This document shows, one piece after another, positions 14,976-22,317 of a DNA stretch of 25,695 nucleotides (positions are counted from its first letter, which is position 1; the number at the start of each line of letters is the position of its first letter). The DNA comes from a virus. The notes beneath the pieces are model-generated. The model had not been told where the DNA came from. It saw only the letters and a program-made list of their open reading frames with translations, and did no database searches. The stretch is from the IMG/VR virus record IMGVR_UViG_3300032289_001878, positions 1 to 25,695 of that record, one strand, 5' to 3'. The translations under genes and the position numbers were made by a program.

Positions 14976-15368
14976 TCACGCGGGCGAAAAGCCGCAAGTG
15001 AACTGCACGGATTGTGCCCAGCGACGATCGTTGTCGCTGGAAAGAAGGTTGGTCACATGGACGCCGGCCAAGGAAAAGCCCGGCCCCGACGCGCCAGGTG
15101 TGCCGCGCAGCCAGTCGTAGATTTCGGAGGCGATGCTTTTGGCTGTCTCGACCTCGCCCTGGATGAGCGAAGAGGACATGACCATGACCTCCATTTCGGC
15201 TTGAATGTAGCCCCCGGCGATATGGCGGCCATTCTCGCAGCGCACAATTACGCAACTATCGTCGGGCACGTCACCGTCGCGGGTGGCCGCAAAGACGGGC
15301 CACTGCGCGTTATCGACCACGGCCACCAAAGCCGAGCCAAAAGCGGCTTCAAAATTCGCCGGAGTCAT
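14976..15368 (-). CDS. Tail completion / terminator-like protein
   Basis: 130 residues from the ATG at 15368 (a TTG at 15377 is a weaker alternative); 20 nt overlap with the upstream gene. Helix-strand alternation: NFEAAFGSALVAVVDNAQWP, DSCVIVRCENGRHIAGGYIQ, AEMEVMVMSSSLIQGEVETA, SIASEIYDWLRG. A beta sheet of four strands packed by helices is the fold of tail terminator proteins such as lambda gpU. Position between head-tail joining and tube genes agrees. No definitive motif exists for this class. Confidence 0.7.
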   Translation of the reverse strand: MTPANFEAAFGSALVAVVDNAQWPVFAATRDGDVPDDSCVIVRCENGRHIAGGYIQAEMEVMVMSSSLIQGEVETAKSIASEIYDWLRGTPGASGPGFSLAGVHVTNLLSSDNDRRWAQSVQFTCGFSPA

Positions 15369-15675
15369 AAGCGTCAATCATCCACACGCCACCGCCGGCA
15401 GGCGGGGCAATGCGGACGGTTTCAATGCGGACCTTGCGGCCCTGGCTTGGGATAGTAATGGGCTCTTTGGGCGCGGGGCGCGGGTTGACCGCGCTGGGCA
15501 ACTGAATCCGCACGGTGCCGCGCTCGCGGCCGCCGCCCACCTCGAGGTCGAGCGTGGGGTTGCCGGGGCTGACAATGGCGGTGACGGTCTTGCCGCGGAA
15601 CGTGACGGGCTGTCCGTAGTCGCGGAAACGCTGGGCAGAGGCTTGGGCGCCGATGGCTGCAATGGCTTCACGCAT
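15349..15675 (-). CDS. Head-tail joining protein candidate
   Basis: 108 residues from the ATG at 15675. I prefer this start to the upstream TTG at 15738 because a TTTGACA motif lies 15 nt before it, as at other genes here, and no RBS precedes the TTG. An N-terminal helix (REAIAAIGAQASAQRFRDYG) leads into a compact beta region (VTFRGKTVTAIVSPGN, RIQLPSAVNP, RKVRIETVRIAPPAGGGVWM). Small beta proteins here are usually head-completion or tail-attachment factors (gpFII-like). It overlaps the next gene by 20 nt. Function is positional. Confidence 0.65.
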   Translation of the reverse strand: MREAIAAIGAQASAQRFRDYGQPVTFRGKTVTAIVSPGNPTLDLEVGGGRERGTVRIQLPSAVNPRPAPKEPITIPSQGRKVRIETVRIAPPAGGGVWMIDAYDSGEF

Positions 15676-15690
15676 TTGAACGAGCAGCTC

Positions 15691-15697
15691 TGTCAAA
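15691..15697 (-). promoter_or_regulatory. TTTGACA start-associated motif
   Basis: TTTGACA on the minus strand, 15 nt before the ATG at 15675. The spacer holds GAGC and GCTC arms, and TTGA of the motif could pair with TCAA next to the start. Confidence 0.5.
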
Positions 15698-15762
15698 GCG
15701 GCAAAAAGCCCCGCCCCGGGCAAAGCAAGAAAACCCAAGGCGAGGCGTGCTGCGGGGCAAAA

Positions 15763-16026
15763 TTAGCGGCGGCGCTTCTTGTCTTCGGGCTCGGGCGCAA
15801 TCGGCTCGGGCTCGGGCTCGGGCGCAATCGGCTCGGGCGTTGAATCGGCCTTGAAGGTGAAGCGATCCGAAATGCCGTCGGACGCCCAGATTTCATAAAC
15901 GCCTTCGGCGTGGCCGTCGCGCATAGCGGTGCGAAGTTTTTCCTTTGCCGCTTCGAAAGGCTCAGGGCCGGAGACCACTTTGGTCTCCAGCCCTGTGGCG
16001 GTGAAACAGGTGATGGCGAGTCGCAC
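15763..16026 (-). CDS. Small acidic head-module protein with PEP repeats
   Basis: 87 residues from a GTG at 16026, four nt after the capsid gene stop. The first 60 residues look like a small folded domain (FEAAKEKLRTAMRDGHAEGV, YEIWASDGISDRFTFKAD). The C-terminal tail is a repeat of Pro-Glu-Pro (TPEPIAPEPEPEPIAPEPED) ending in the basic KKRRR. The DNA of the tail is a short direct repeat of gggcgcaatcggctcggg-like units (about 15790-15840). The gene following the capsid gene is often a decoration or connector protein; neither is proven here. Confidence 0.7.
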   Translation of the reverse strand: MRLAITCFTATGLETKVVSGPEPFEAAKEKLRTAMRDGHAEGVYEIWASDGISDRFTFKADSTPEPIAPEPEPEPIAPEPEDKKRRR

Positions 16027-16030
16027 AGGC

Positions 16031-16933
16031 TTACGCGCTGACGATGCGCTTGATGGCGGCGGCGTCGCCGCGGGCGTAGCCGTAGTTGACCTCGATGACG
16101 TCGCGCGTGCTGTCGGTGTCGGGGTCAGCCCAGCTACGATACTCGACGGTCAGGCCGGTCTCGGGGTCGGTGACGCTGGAGTAGTTGACCACGTTGGCCA
16201 AAGATCCGGCGGGCGGCACCGGCGAGAAGGCGACCAAGATCGCATTGTCCGTGACGGCGAAGCCTTTGAGGTTCTGGCTGTTGGTCGGGATCAACGTGCT
16301 CGGGAAGTAGTTGAAGCCAACGAGCTGCGGGATGCGGCCCTGGCGGATCGCCTCGCTGCCGCCGAAGTCAAGCGCCTTGGTGATGTTGGACTGCTTGAGC
16401 AGATTGGCATCGTAGCTGGCGTCGATGAAGAGCGAGCGGTTCGTCTGGGGCCAGTAGGCCTCGTCGCACGCCTGGCGAATGTCAATGACGTCGTTGATGT
16501 CGAAGTTTGCTGCTGTGCCCGTGTGGACGGCGGTGCCGAAGTTGGCCAGCGTGACGCTCGAGAGAATGTCTTTCATCACGTCCTCGGCCAGCTTGAAGCC
16601 TTTCTTCATGCCGATCTCAGTCAGATTGAGCTGCGGCTGACGCGCCAACTCCGAGCTTGTGAAGCCCATGCTCTGATACTTGCGCTTGTTGATTGTGACC
16701 TCGCGCACGTTGGTCGTGCTGTCGGCCATGGAGTAGGTGCCGTTGAAGTCGGCGGAAGCGGCCGTCTCGAGCGGGTGGAAGGGAACCGAGACCTTGTCGG
16801 TGCCGAGCAGCGGCACGTTGCGGTAAACGGTGGTGAAGGCTTGGAGAGGAATCAGCGTCTGCTTGAGGGCGCGAAGCGCGGCATCAAGGATGTTCGTGAT
16901 TTGCAGCTCGGAGGAGATGGTGTTGGTCGGCAT
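16031..16933 (-). CDS. Major capsid protein (HK97-fold type)
   Basis: 300 residues, directly after the protease-scaffold gene. The N-terminal arm (SELQITNILDAALRALKQTL) precedes VYRNVPLLGTDKVSVPFHPL. The middle has typical capsid elements: REVTINKRKYQSMGFTSSEL, the GFKLAEDVMKDILSSVT helix, and DVIDIRQACDEAYWPQTNRS followed by LFIDASYDANLLK, as in P-domain helices and loops of HK97-fold capsids. The C-terminus (VEYRSWADPDTDSTRDVIEV, YGYARGDAAAIKRIVSA) is the A-domain ending. It forms the shell. A 55-nt gap precedes it, the longest in the head module. Confidence 0.9.
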   Translation of the reverse strand: MPTNTISSELQITNILDAALRALKQTLIPLQAFTTVYRNVPLLGTDKVSVPFHPLETAASADFNGTYSMADSTTNVREVTINKRKYQSMGFTSSELARQPQLNLTEIGMKKGFKLAEDVMKDILSSVTLANFGTAVHTGTAANFDINDVIDIRQACDEAYWPQTNRSLFIDASYDANLLKQSNITKALDFGGSEAIRQGRIPQLVGFNYFPSTLIPTNSQNLKGFAVTDNAILVAFSPVPPAGSLANVVNYSSVTDPETGLTVEYRSWADPDTDSTRDVIEVNYGYARGDAAAIKRIVSA

Positions 16934-16976
16934 GACTGTTTGTTGGGTGAGTTGTTAGTTGGTGAGAGTTGTCAAA
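16934..16976 (-). promoter_or_regulatory. CA-rich, G-poor leader of the capsid gene with TTTGACA
   Basis: TTTGACA occupies 16976-16970 on the minus strand. The 36 nt from there to the ATG at 16933 contain a single G and many CAA/ACA steps (ACCAACTAACAACTC, CAACAAACAG). It should be unstructured in mRNA. No SD sequence precedes the start. Confidence 0.6.
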
Positions 16977-16988
16977 ACGGGCGGTGCA

Positions 16989-17840
16989 TTAGGCGGACTT
17001 GGCGGCGCGGTTGAGCGCGTCCTTGTGCTCGCGGAAATAGGCGGTGCGCTCGCCGCCGGTGAGGGCTTGGTATTTGGCGAGCTTGGCTTCGTCGGTGTCC
17101 TCAATGGTCTGGTCAGCGGGATCCACGGCCGGGATAACGCTGGCCGGGCTGAGGGCTTGAAATTTCTCGAGGCGTTGGCGCCACTGCACTTCGGCTTCGT
17201 AGGCCGCGTCGGCTTTCGCCAGAGCGTCTTTGGTGAGCTGGTGCGCGCCCTCTTCGCTGGCCAGCTTGGTGGTCAGGTCTTCGAGCTTGGCCAAGAGCGT
17301 GACGTTCTGGGCGCTAAGGTCAGTGAGTGTTTTGGAAAACTGGTCGCGGGACTCGGCGTTGCTGAACAGGCCGCTTGCGTTGGCCGCGGGCGAATCAACC
17401 AGGTCGCAGGCCTCGAGCGATTCGCAGCGGGCGAACTTCACTTCGCGCGTCACGCCTTCGGTTTCGATTTCTTGAGTCTCGGCTTGGCCGCTGAAGCTGA
17501 TGGAGATGCCGAACTGGCTCGGCATCTTCTCGGCCATCTCGAGGACTTTCTCCCGGGCCTCGTGATTTTCGAGGAGGTGCAGATCGCCGCGGAGTTTGTC
17601 GCCGTCGATGGAGAAATTTTTAATGACGCCGACGATGCCGTTGAAGCCGCTCCAATGGTCGGTCTTCACTTTGACGCCGTCTTCGTGCTGCTCGGCGGAC
17701 AGCTTGACCTGCTCAAGCGTGGTGCCGTCCACGAACATGCCGTGGCCTTTGGCTTCGCCAACGCTGATGACCGAGACGCCGGAGATTACGCCTGTCTCAC
17801 GATCAACCTTGCTCTCGGCAAGGGATTGGAAAAAGTTCAT
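16989..17840 (-). CDS. Prohead protease fused to scaffold
   Basis: 283 residues. The N-terminal ~160 residues look like a capsid maturation serine protease of the GpO/U35 sort: KVKTDHWSGFNGIVGVIKNF with a candidate catalytic His62, QFGISISFSG with Ser113 or Ser115, and CDLVDSPAANASGLF, the 'DSPAN..GLF' signature of prohead proteases. Residues about 165-215 are a coiled coil (KTLTDLSAQNVTLLAKLEDL), followed by a charged C-terminal tail, as in scaffolds. It would shape the procapsid and then cleave itself and scaffold. Location between portal block and capsid gene agrees. TTTGACA lies 13 nt before the ATG. Confidence 0.87.
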   Translation of the reverse strand: MNFFQSLAESKVDRETGVISGVSVISVGEAKGHGMFVDGTTLEQVKLSAEQHEDGVKVKTDHWSGFNGIVGVIKNFSIDGDKLRGDLHLLENHEAREKVLEMAEKMPSQFGISISFSGQAETQEIETEGVTREVKFARCESLEACDLVDSPAANASGLFSNAESRDQFSKTLTDLSAQNVTLLAKLEDLTTKLASEEGAHQLTKDALAKADAAYEAEVQWRQRLEKFQALSPASVIPAVDPADQTIEDTDEAKLAKYQALTGGERTAYFREHKDALNRAAKSA

Positions 17841-17853
17841 GCCCCCGCGGGCG

Positions 17854-17860
17854 TGTCAAA
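17854..17860 (-). promoter_or_regulatory. TTTGACA start-associated motif
   Basis: TTTGACA on the minus strand, 13 nt before the ATG at 17840. Its TGA is the stop of the upstream gene. The spacer can form GCCC/GGGC pairs. Confidence 0.5.
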
Positions 17861-18473
17861 TTGCCAGACCCAAGGATTGCAAATGCGCGCGGCGTTGCGC
17901 GGTCATGCCGTGAAAGGCAAAGGTGTCGCCGATTGGTGGCCAATGGTTGCCGCTTTCTTCTTCCTCGATGGCGAACCGGGCGGCCGCGTCGACTGGGGCA
18001 AACTTCATGCCAAGCACCTCAAGGCGCGGACGTTGCCGCTGGCACAGAAAGACATCATCATTCAGGCCGATCTCGTAAGGGATCTGCGTTACTGCCTCAA
18101 AAAAGCGGCGGCTACGCAGACAGCACCCTGAGCTGCCAACGCTCGGACCCGCGGCACCGGCCACCAGGCGCGCGGGCCACGGTGGGCCAGTGTAGTCGAA
18201 GCCGAGAAAAGCGTTGTCCCATTTGGCGGGGTTGTAGGGAAAGCCGTCGGTCTGGCAGGTGATGACGTGCGTCCAGCTAGGGTGGCGGATGGAGAGCCAT
18301 AGACCGAGATACTTGGCGTTGAAAATTTGGGCTTCTTGGTAGCTCATGGCTATGTCGCACACATAGCCCGGGCAACCAATGCGGCTGGCGGCCCAATCAA
18401 CAATGACACGCGCTTCGGCTTGCTTTTCGGCGCGGCCTTCGATTAGCACGAGGACGATTCCGTCAACGGACAT
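17856..18473 (-). CDS. DUF5672-like putative glycosyltransferase
   Basis: 205 residues. Landmarks match DUF5672 proteins: QTDGF (74-78), NPAKWDNAFLGFDYTGPPWP (81-100), VGSSGCCLRSRRF (112-124), LNDDVFLC (137-144) and a C-terminal FAFHG (185-189). The DUF5672 fold is glycosyltransferase-like, and the QTDG and NDDV acidic residues could bind metal and a sugar-nucleotide; this is inference. It overlaps the FkbM gene by 11 nt and is the last of a three-gene glycan-type set. Usual DUF5672 proteins are somewhat longer, so this is a compact form. Acceptor and sugar are unknown. Confidence 0.82.
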   Translation of the reverse strand: MSVDGIVLVLIEGRAEKQAEARVIVDWAASRIGCPGYVCDIAMSYQEAQIFNAKYLGLWLSIRHPSWTHVITCQTDGFPYNPAKWDNAFLGFDYTGPPWPARLVAGAAGPSVGSSGCCLRSRRFFEAVTQIPYEIGLNDDVFLCQRQRPRLEVLGMKFAPVDAAARFAIEEEESGNHWPPIGDTFAFHGMTAQRRAHLQSLGLAI

Positions 18474-19029
18474 AGACTTCGTCCTGTCCGTCGTTTTCGG
18501 CCATGCGGTAGCCCTGCCACACCATCCACTTGCGAATTTCGTCGGCGTGCGGGTTCGTGTAATGCTGCCAGCCCATCTCTACGCAGATCAGCCAAGGGCG
18601 GCTGACGAGGCGCGAGATGACCGGCCACTCGCTTCCCTCGGTGTCGATGGCCAGAAGGTCGATGTCACCGCGGTCGTAATAGTCCACGGTGCGGCAAAGA
18701 ACGCCGACCGTGCCGCTAGGCGGGACGCCAACACTGGCCCGCGGAGAGGCCGTTCCGTCAAGGTAGCTCGAGCACCCGTCATCGCGCAGGACGCGCGGGC
18801 CGTTTTGTTCGCTAAGGGCAACTTCGTGGATGGTGACTTTGTTTTGCGTGGCGAAGTGCTTGCGCAGCTCGCCGGCGAAATACGGGTGCGGCTCAAACAA
18901 GTGGACGCGCTCGGCCGCTGGGATCAGCGGCGCGACATGCACTTGGTTCGGATGGTTGGCTCCGACTTCCCAGATAACCGTGGGCGCCGGGCGGTGGTGG
19001 TCGTGCAGAATTTTGGCGAGGTCGATCAT
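18463..19029 (-). CDS. FkbM-family methyltransferase
   Basis: 188 residues from the ATG at 19029, chosen because it makes an ATGA overlap with the GT9 gene stop; a longer frame reads into that gene. SAM-dependent methyltransferase landmarks: VIWEVGAN (18-25, motif I), VHLFEPHPYFAGELRK (42-57, motif II with Glu46), KVTIHEVALSEQNG (64-77), and the FkbM signature DIDLLAIDTEGSEWPVI (122-138). FkbM enzymes O-methylate sugars or polyketides. Between two glycosyltransferase-like genes, the likely substrate is a glycan. Shorter than many family members (about 220-260). Confidence 0.9.
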   Translation of the reverse strand: MIDLAKILHDHHRPAPTVIWEVGANHPNQVHVAPLIPAAERVHLFEPHPYFAGELRKHFATQNKVTIHEVALSEQNGPRVLRDDGCSSYLDGTASPRASVGVPPSGTVGVLCRTVDYYDRGDIDLLAIDTEGSEWPVISRLVSRPWLICVEMGWQHYTNPHADEIRKWMVWQGYRMAENDGQDEVYVR

Positions 19030-20072
19030 AGGCGTTTTTTCACTTCGGCCACGATGCGCTGCGGGTCGATGTTGGCCATGGCCACGCAGTGGCCGGCTTG
19101 GTTGCATGGCGCTCCTTCGGGCCATGGCTGGCCGCCGCGGCTGTGGTGGAAACAGGGCGCACACGGCGCATGACCTGTCAAAGCTCGGACGGTCGGCTGG
19201 TAAGCGGTGCGGAGTTGCCAGGGAAAAGCGGCGTAAAGCGCGACCACCGGCAAACTCATGGCGGCCGCCACATGGCAGACGGCCGAGTCGGGCGCGATGA
19301 CCACATCGCAGTCAGCGAGGACGGCGCAGGATTGCGCGAAGGAAAGCGCCGGCTGTTCGGCGGTGAGGTTAAGGTAGCCCGGTTGGCTCGGGAGGTTCAG
19401 CTCGCCCGGGCTGCCAACAAAGACCACCTCGACCTCGAGGCCAACCAGTCCTTGCACCATCGGCTGAAAAAGGTGCCGAGGGTAGCTGCGAGCGGGTGCG
19501 CTGGCCGAAAGTTGCACGGCAACTCGATTGACCGTCTTGGGAAATCTGGACCGCATGGCGGCAACGGCGCCCGGCTCGGGCCTGAACTCAATGTGCTGCC
19601 CCTCGGTCAACTCCACGCCGATGCACTTGGCGAAAAGATCGACGGCGTGCAGGAGTTGCGAGTCGGGACCGAACTCGATCTCGTTCTCAAGATTGGCGTG
19701 TTCGTCCCATTGTTGCCACTCGGCCAGCGTGAGCGGATACGGAAGCAGCTCGATGCGGTGGGCCGCGGCGAATGCGGTGAGTGCGTCGTGGTATTTCTCC
19801 GCGGCCGAGACGCCGATGCGAGCCTCGGGACGCTGCGCCCTTAAAGCCCGAAGAGCTGGTGTGAGAAAAAGCAGGTCACCAAAACCGCCAGGGCGACTGA
19901 CAAGCAGGCTGTCTTTGTCCAGCCGCGGTCGTTCGACGTGGAGCTTGCGGATGTCCACGTCAGGAAATTGCAGAAGGTAACCCGCATTGGAGTCCTCGAG
20001 GACGTAGGTTGTTTCAGCTTTCAGCGCGACCGGCCCCAGCTTGCGGGGCTCCGGCATTCGGATCAGTTTCAT
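19026..20072 (-). CDS. Glycosyltransferase family 9 (heptosyltransferase-like)
   Basis: 348 residues. GT9 landmarks: SRPGGFGDLLFLTPALRALR (59-78), the N-terminal G-G/I-GD motif; RVAVQLSASAPARSYP in the second Rossmann half; DVVIAPDSAVCHVAAAMSLP (256-275), the conserved 'D-S...H.A.A...P' loop; then VVALY. The tail has four Cys (304, 307, 323, 329) in CAPC...PC...HC, as in many bacterial GT9 proteins. Family members transfer heptose from ADP-heptose to LPS core. The ATG at 20072 lies inside the portal gene (59 nt overlap); ATG at 20057 is also possible. As a phage-borne gene in a head module it is unusual. Confidence 0.9.
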   Translation of the reverse strand: MKLIRMPEPRKLGPVALKAETTYVLEDSNAGYLLQFPDVDIRKLHVERPRLDKDSLLVSRPGGFGDLLFLTPALRALRAQRPEARIGVSAAEKYHDALTAFAAAHRIELLPYPLTLAEWQQWDEHANLENEIEFGPDSQLLHAVDLFAKCIGVELTEGQHIEFRPEPGAVAAMRSRFPKTVNRVAVQLSASAPARSYPRHLFQPMVQGLVGLEVEVVFVGSPGELNLPSQPGYLNLTAEQPALSFAQSCAVLADCDVVIAPDSAVCHVAAAMSLPVVALYAAFPWQLRTAYQPTVRALTGHAPCAPCFHHSRGGQPWPEGAPCNQAGHCVAMANIDPQRIVAEVKKRL

Positions 20073-21582
20073 TGCTTTGTGGTTGCATGGGAGGTGGCGG
20101 TGCCATCTCAGGGAAAGCTGCGGAAAGCGGAACGCCGGCGGCCTCGCATTTTTCGATGCGGCGTTTAGCGGTCAGAATCGCCGCATCCTCTTCCATTTCT
20201 TCGTCGAGACCGTGCATCTCGGCAAAGGTGCGGATCGACATGCCGCCTTGGCGGACGATCTCGAGGACAGCCTTGGTGTCGCGGCCAAAGTCAACGGTCG
20301 GACGCGCGGGGCGGATCCAGTCAACGCGCCACCAATCGTCGCCAGGGTAAGGCAGGCGACCTTCGCGCATCTCGTGCCAGAGCCAATACAGCCAGAAGCG
20401 CCGGCAGAATTGCGTAATGAGCATGTCCTGCACTTCGCGGAAAAAGACGGATGCGTCCTGCAAGACGTGGCGGGTGTTGGCGCCGCCGATGCCGGCGATG
20501 CTCCAAAGCACTTCGGGACTGACGCCGATGCCCCACGAGATGTCGCGCGCCAGGTAATTGAGGAACGGCTCCATCGTCGGGCCGGGGTGCGGGTTGCTAA
20601 AGGCCTCGATCTTTTCGCCGGGCTTCAAATTCATAATGCCCGAGCTTGTGTCGAAGATGCGCTGCGGGGTGACCTGGGCGGTCGGCTCGCCCACGCTGGC
20701 ACCGCGGATCGAGGCCAGACGCGCGCCGAAGTCGGTGGCGGTGGCCTCGCCACTGGTGGCGATAAAGCCGATCTGGCTGAAAAGTTTGTGGCTGTGCTGC
20801 ACGTATTGCAGCATCTCGGTCATGTCTTGGAGCTTGTTGACGGCGTGGGCCATCCACGTGACGCCGCGCGCCTGACCGTTGCGGCGGATCTTGCGGAAGT
20901 GGAGCATGTCGGCCGCGGGGATATCTCGGCTCACGCGCTTGTCGAAGGTCAGCACGCGGTAGGCAATCGGGCGGCCAAAGCTGTCCAGGCGCACGCCGTC
21001 GATCCACTCGGCTTGGTCGTAGTTCATGGCCGTGGCCGCGGCGTTGCCGACGTTCTCAGCGCCGACAAAGCGCATCATCCCCTGCCCCGCGGCCGACTTC
21101 ATAAACTGACCGAAGAAGTCGCCGTCGGTGATGATCTGGCGAAGGATGAGGGCTTGGGCTTCGTAGAAATTGACCTGGCCGGCGCGGTCAAAGGCGCCGG
21201 GCTCGTTGCACACCGTGTCCTCAAAACGGCGCTCGGCGGCGCGGTTGAACTCGGAGTTTGCCGTGCGGCACTGCGGGATGATGCCGGTGCCAACGCAGTA
21301 GCGGGCAATGCCGTCCACCGCGCGCAGGGCAAAGCCTTGGTTGTTGGTCAACCAACGCGCCTTTTTCATTAGCGTCTCGCGCTTCAGCGGGGTCAGCTCG
21401 AGGGCGGGGTTGAGCGTGGGAAAGTAAATGTAGCCGCGGGAGGCGTGCGGCTCAGCGCCTTCATAGGCCGCAAAGTTGGTGAGCGCCGCGGAATCTTTGG
21501 CTAAAGCCTTGGGCTTGCGCCCGGCTCCGGGGCGGTAGCCGCCCCTGTTTGATTTCGGTTTGATTTCCGCGTCGGCGCTCAC
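20014..21582 (-). CDS. Portal protein (lambda gpB type)
   Basis: 522 residues from a GTG at 21582. The core matches lambda-family portals: ARWLTNNQGFALRAVDGIAR, YCVGTGIIPQCRT, LRQIITDGDFFGQFMKS, DGVRLDSFGRPIAYRVLTFD, DMLHFRKIRRNGQARGVTWM, and SWGIGVSPEVLWSIAGIGGA near residue 385. It forms the dodecameric DNA gate at one capsid vertex. The first 30 residues are unusual, RGGYRPGAGRKPKALAKDSA, a basic RPGAGRK motif more common in small terminases. The C-terminus is Pro/Ala-rich and overlaps the GT9 gene. TTTGACA precedes the start by 13 nt. Confidence 0.93.
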   Translation of the reverse strand: MSADAEIKPKSNRGGYRPGAGRKPKALAKDSAALTNFAAYEGAEPHASRGYIYFPTLNPALELTPLKRETLMKKARWLTNNQGFALRAVDGIARYCVGTGIIPQCRTANSEFNRAAERRFEDTVCNEPGAFDRAGQVNFYEAQALILRQIITDGDFFGQFMKSAAGQGMMRFVGAENVGNAAATAMNYDQAEWIDGVRLDSFGRPIAYRVLTFDKRVSRDIPAADMLHFRKIRRNGQARGVTWMAHAVNKLQDMTEMLQYVQHSHKLFSQIGFIATSGEATATDFGARLASIRGASVGEPTAQVTPQRIFDTSSGIMNLKPGEKIEAFSNPHPGPTMEPFLNYLARDISWGIGVSPEVLWSIAGIGGANTRHVLQDASVFFREVQDMLITQFCRRFWLYWLWHEMREGRLPYPGDDWWRVDWIRPARPTVDFGRDTKAVLEIVRQGGMSIRTFAEMHGLDEEMEEDAAILTAKRRIEKCEAAGVPLSAAFPEMAPPPPMQPQSNETDPNAGAPQAGAGRAES

Positions 21583-21595
21583 GCCGCGGCGGACG

Positions 21596-21602
21596 TGTCA
21601 AA
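21596..21602 (-). promoter_or_regulatory. TTTGACA start-associated motif
   Basis: TTTGACA on the minus strand, 13 nt before the GTG at 21582. Its TGA is the stop of the upstream GNAT gene. Confidence 0.5.
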
Positions 21603-22044
21603 CGAGGGGCTTGCGGAAGTAGAGGGCGGCTTTCCCTCCCCAGTGCTGAGGCTGGGCTGGGCGGTAAAGTTTGAATCCGCAGGAAATCAGGTTGTTGGCC
21701 GAGGCAATGTTGAAGGGCATGACGTAGGTGACCAACTCGGCCATGCCGTGCTTGCGCGCCATGCGGATCCTGGCGCGGATCAACTGACGCTGAAGACCTC
21801 GGCCGCGATGGGTGCGACGGACGCCGGCGCGGATCAGGTAGGCCAGACCGGCATTGCTGGCTTCTTGGCAGGGCCGCAGGCCGGCAAAAGCAATCCCCTC
21901 TCCCTTGTCCTCAATCGTCCACCACCAACAATCGGCGCCATTGATTTCGTGGTCGGAGCTGAAAAGGATTCGGTCAAGCCGGTGAACTTCGGCGCGGGCG
22001 TCCTCGGTGAAACGATCTGGTGTGGCAATGCAGCGGAGCTTCAC
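21598..22044 (-). CDS. GNAT-family acetyltransferase
   Basis: 148 residues from a GTG at 22044. GNAT landmarks: strands WWTIEDKGEGIAFAGLR, then LAYLIRAGVRRTHRGRGLQR (69-86) with the R/Q-x-x-G-x-G acetyl-CoA loop (RGRG), helix LIRARIRMARKHG, strand ELVTYVMP, and the NIASANNLISCGFKLY (112-127) motif B. The acceptor cannot be read from sequence; small molecule, protein N-terminus or amino sugar are possible. It lies between a winged-helix gene and the portal gene. GNAT genes occur as accessory genes in phages, but within packaging genes they are unusual. Confidence 0.88.
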   Translation of the reverse strand: MKLRCIATPDRFTEDARAEVHRLDRILFSSDHEINGADCWWWTIEDKGEGIAFAGLRPCQEASNAGLAYLIRAGVRRTHRGRGLQRQLIRARIRMARKHGMAELVTYVMPFNIASANNLISCGFKLYRPAQPQHWGGKAALYFRKPLV

Positions 22045-22057
22045 GCCATCGCGCGGG

Positions 22058-22064
22058 CGTCAAA
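22058..22064 (-). promoter_or_regulatory. TTTGACG start-associated motif
   Basis: TTTGACG on the minus strand, 13 nt before the GTG at 22044. Its TGA is the stop of the upstream winged-helix gene. Confidence 0.5.
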
Positions 22065-22317
22065 GCGTGCGGTAATGCGGGACGGGGCGAGTGACCGAGC
22101 CCGTGGTAATGCGAAAGCGTTGAACCTCGCAACGGCCGTTGGCCACGGCATCAGCTAGAAGACGGGTCATTGTCGGCCGCGTCTTGCCGAGCTGGTCGGC
22201 CAACGTCTTGGTGGTGAACCAACCGGGTGGCACTTTGTCTTGAAGAATAGGAGAGACCAGCGCAGCGGCCCACGCAGAGGCGTTGAGTTGTTCCGCGGTA
22301 ATCTTGCTTTTCCTCAT
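22060..22317 (-). CDS. Small winged-helix-type DNA-binding protein
   Basis: 85 residues, ATGA overlap with the phosphoesterase gene. The central part FTTKTLADQLGKTRPTMTRL reads as a helix-turn-helix (ADQLGKTRPTMTRLL), followed by LADAVANGRCEVQRFRITTG, resembling the wing strands of winged-helix proteins. Could be a local regulator or a DNA-binding accessory protein. It is too small for larger regulators and no ligand domain exists. Its target is unknown; the repeated TTTGACR sites in the operon are a speculative candidate. Confidence 0.72.
   Translation of the reverse strand: MRKSKITAEQLNASAWAAALVSPILQDKVPPGWFTTKTLADQLGKTRPTMTRLLADAVANGRCEVQRFRITTGSVTRPVPHYRTL

Noticed and set aside
16959-18131. 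Long plus-strand frame of 390 codons
   Set aside because: It lies antisense to the protease-scaffold and DUF5672 genes, which have clear family motifs; the composition is low in recognisable domains and is a typical GC-rich shadow frame.
20041-21372. Plus-strand frame of 443 codons
   Set aside because: Antisense to the portal gene. No motifs, no neighbouring plus-strand genes; a shadow of codon bias.
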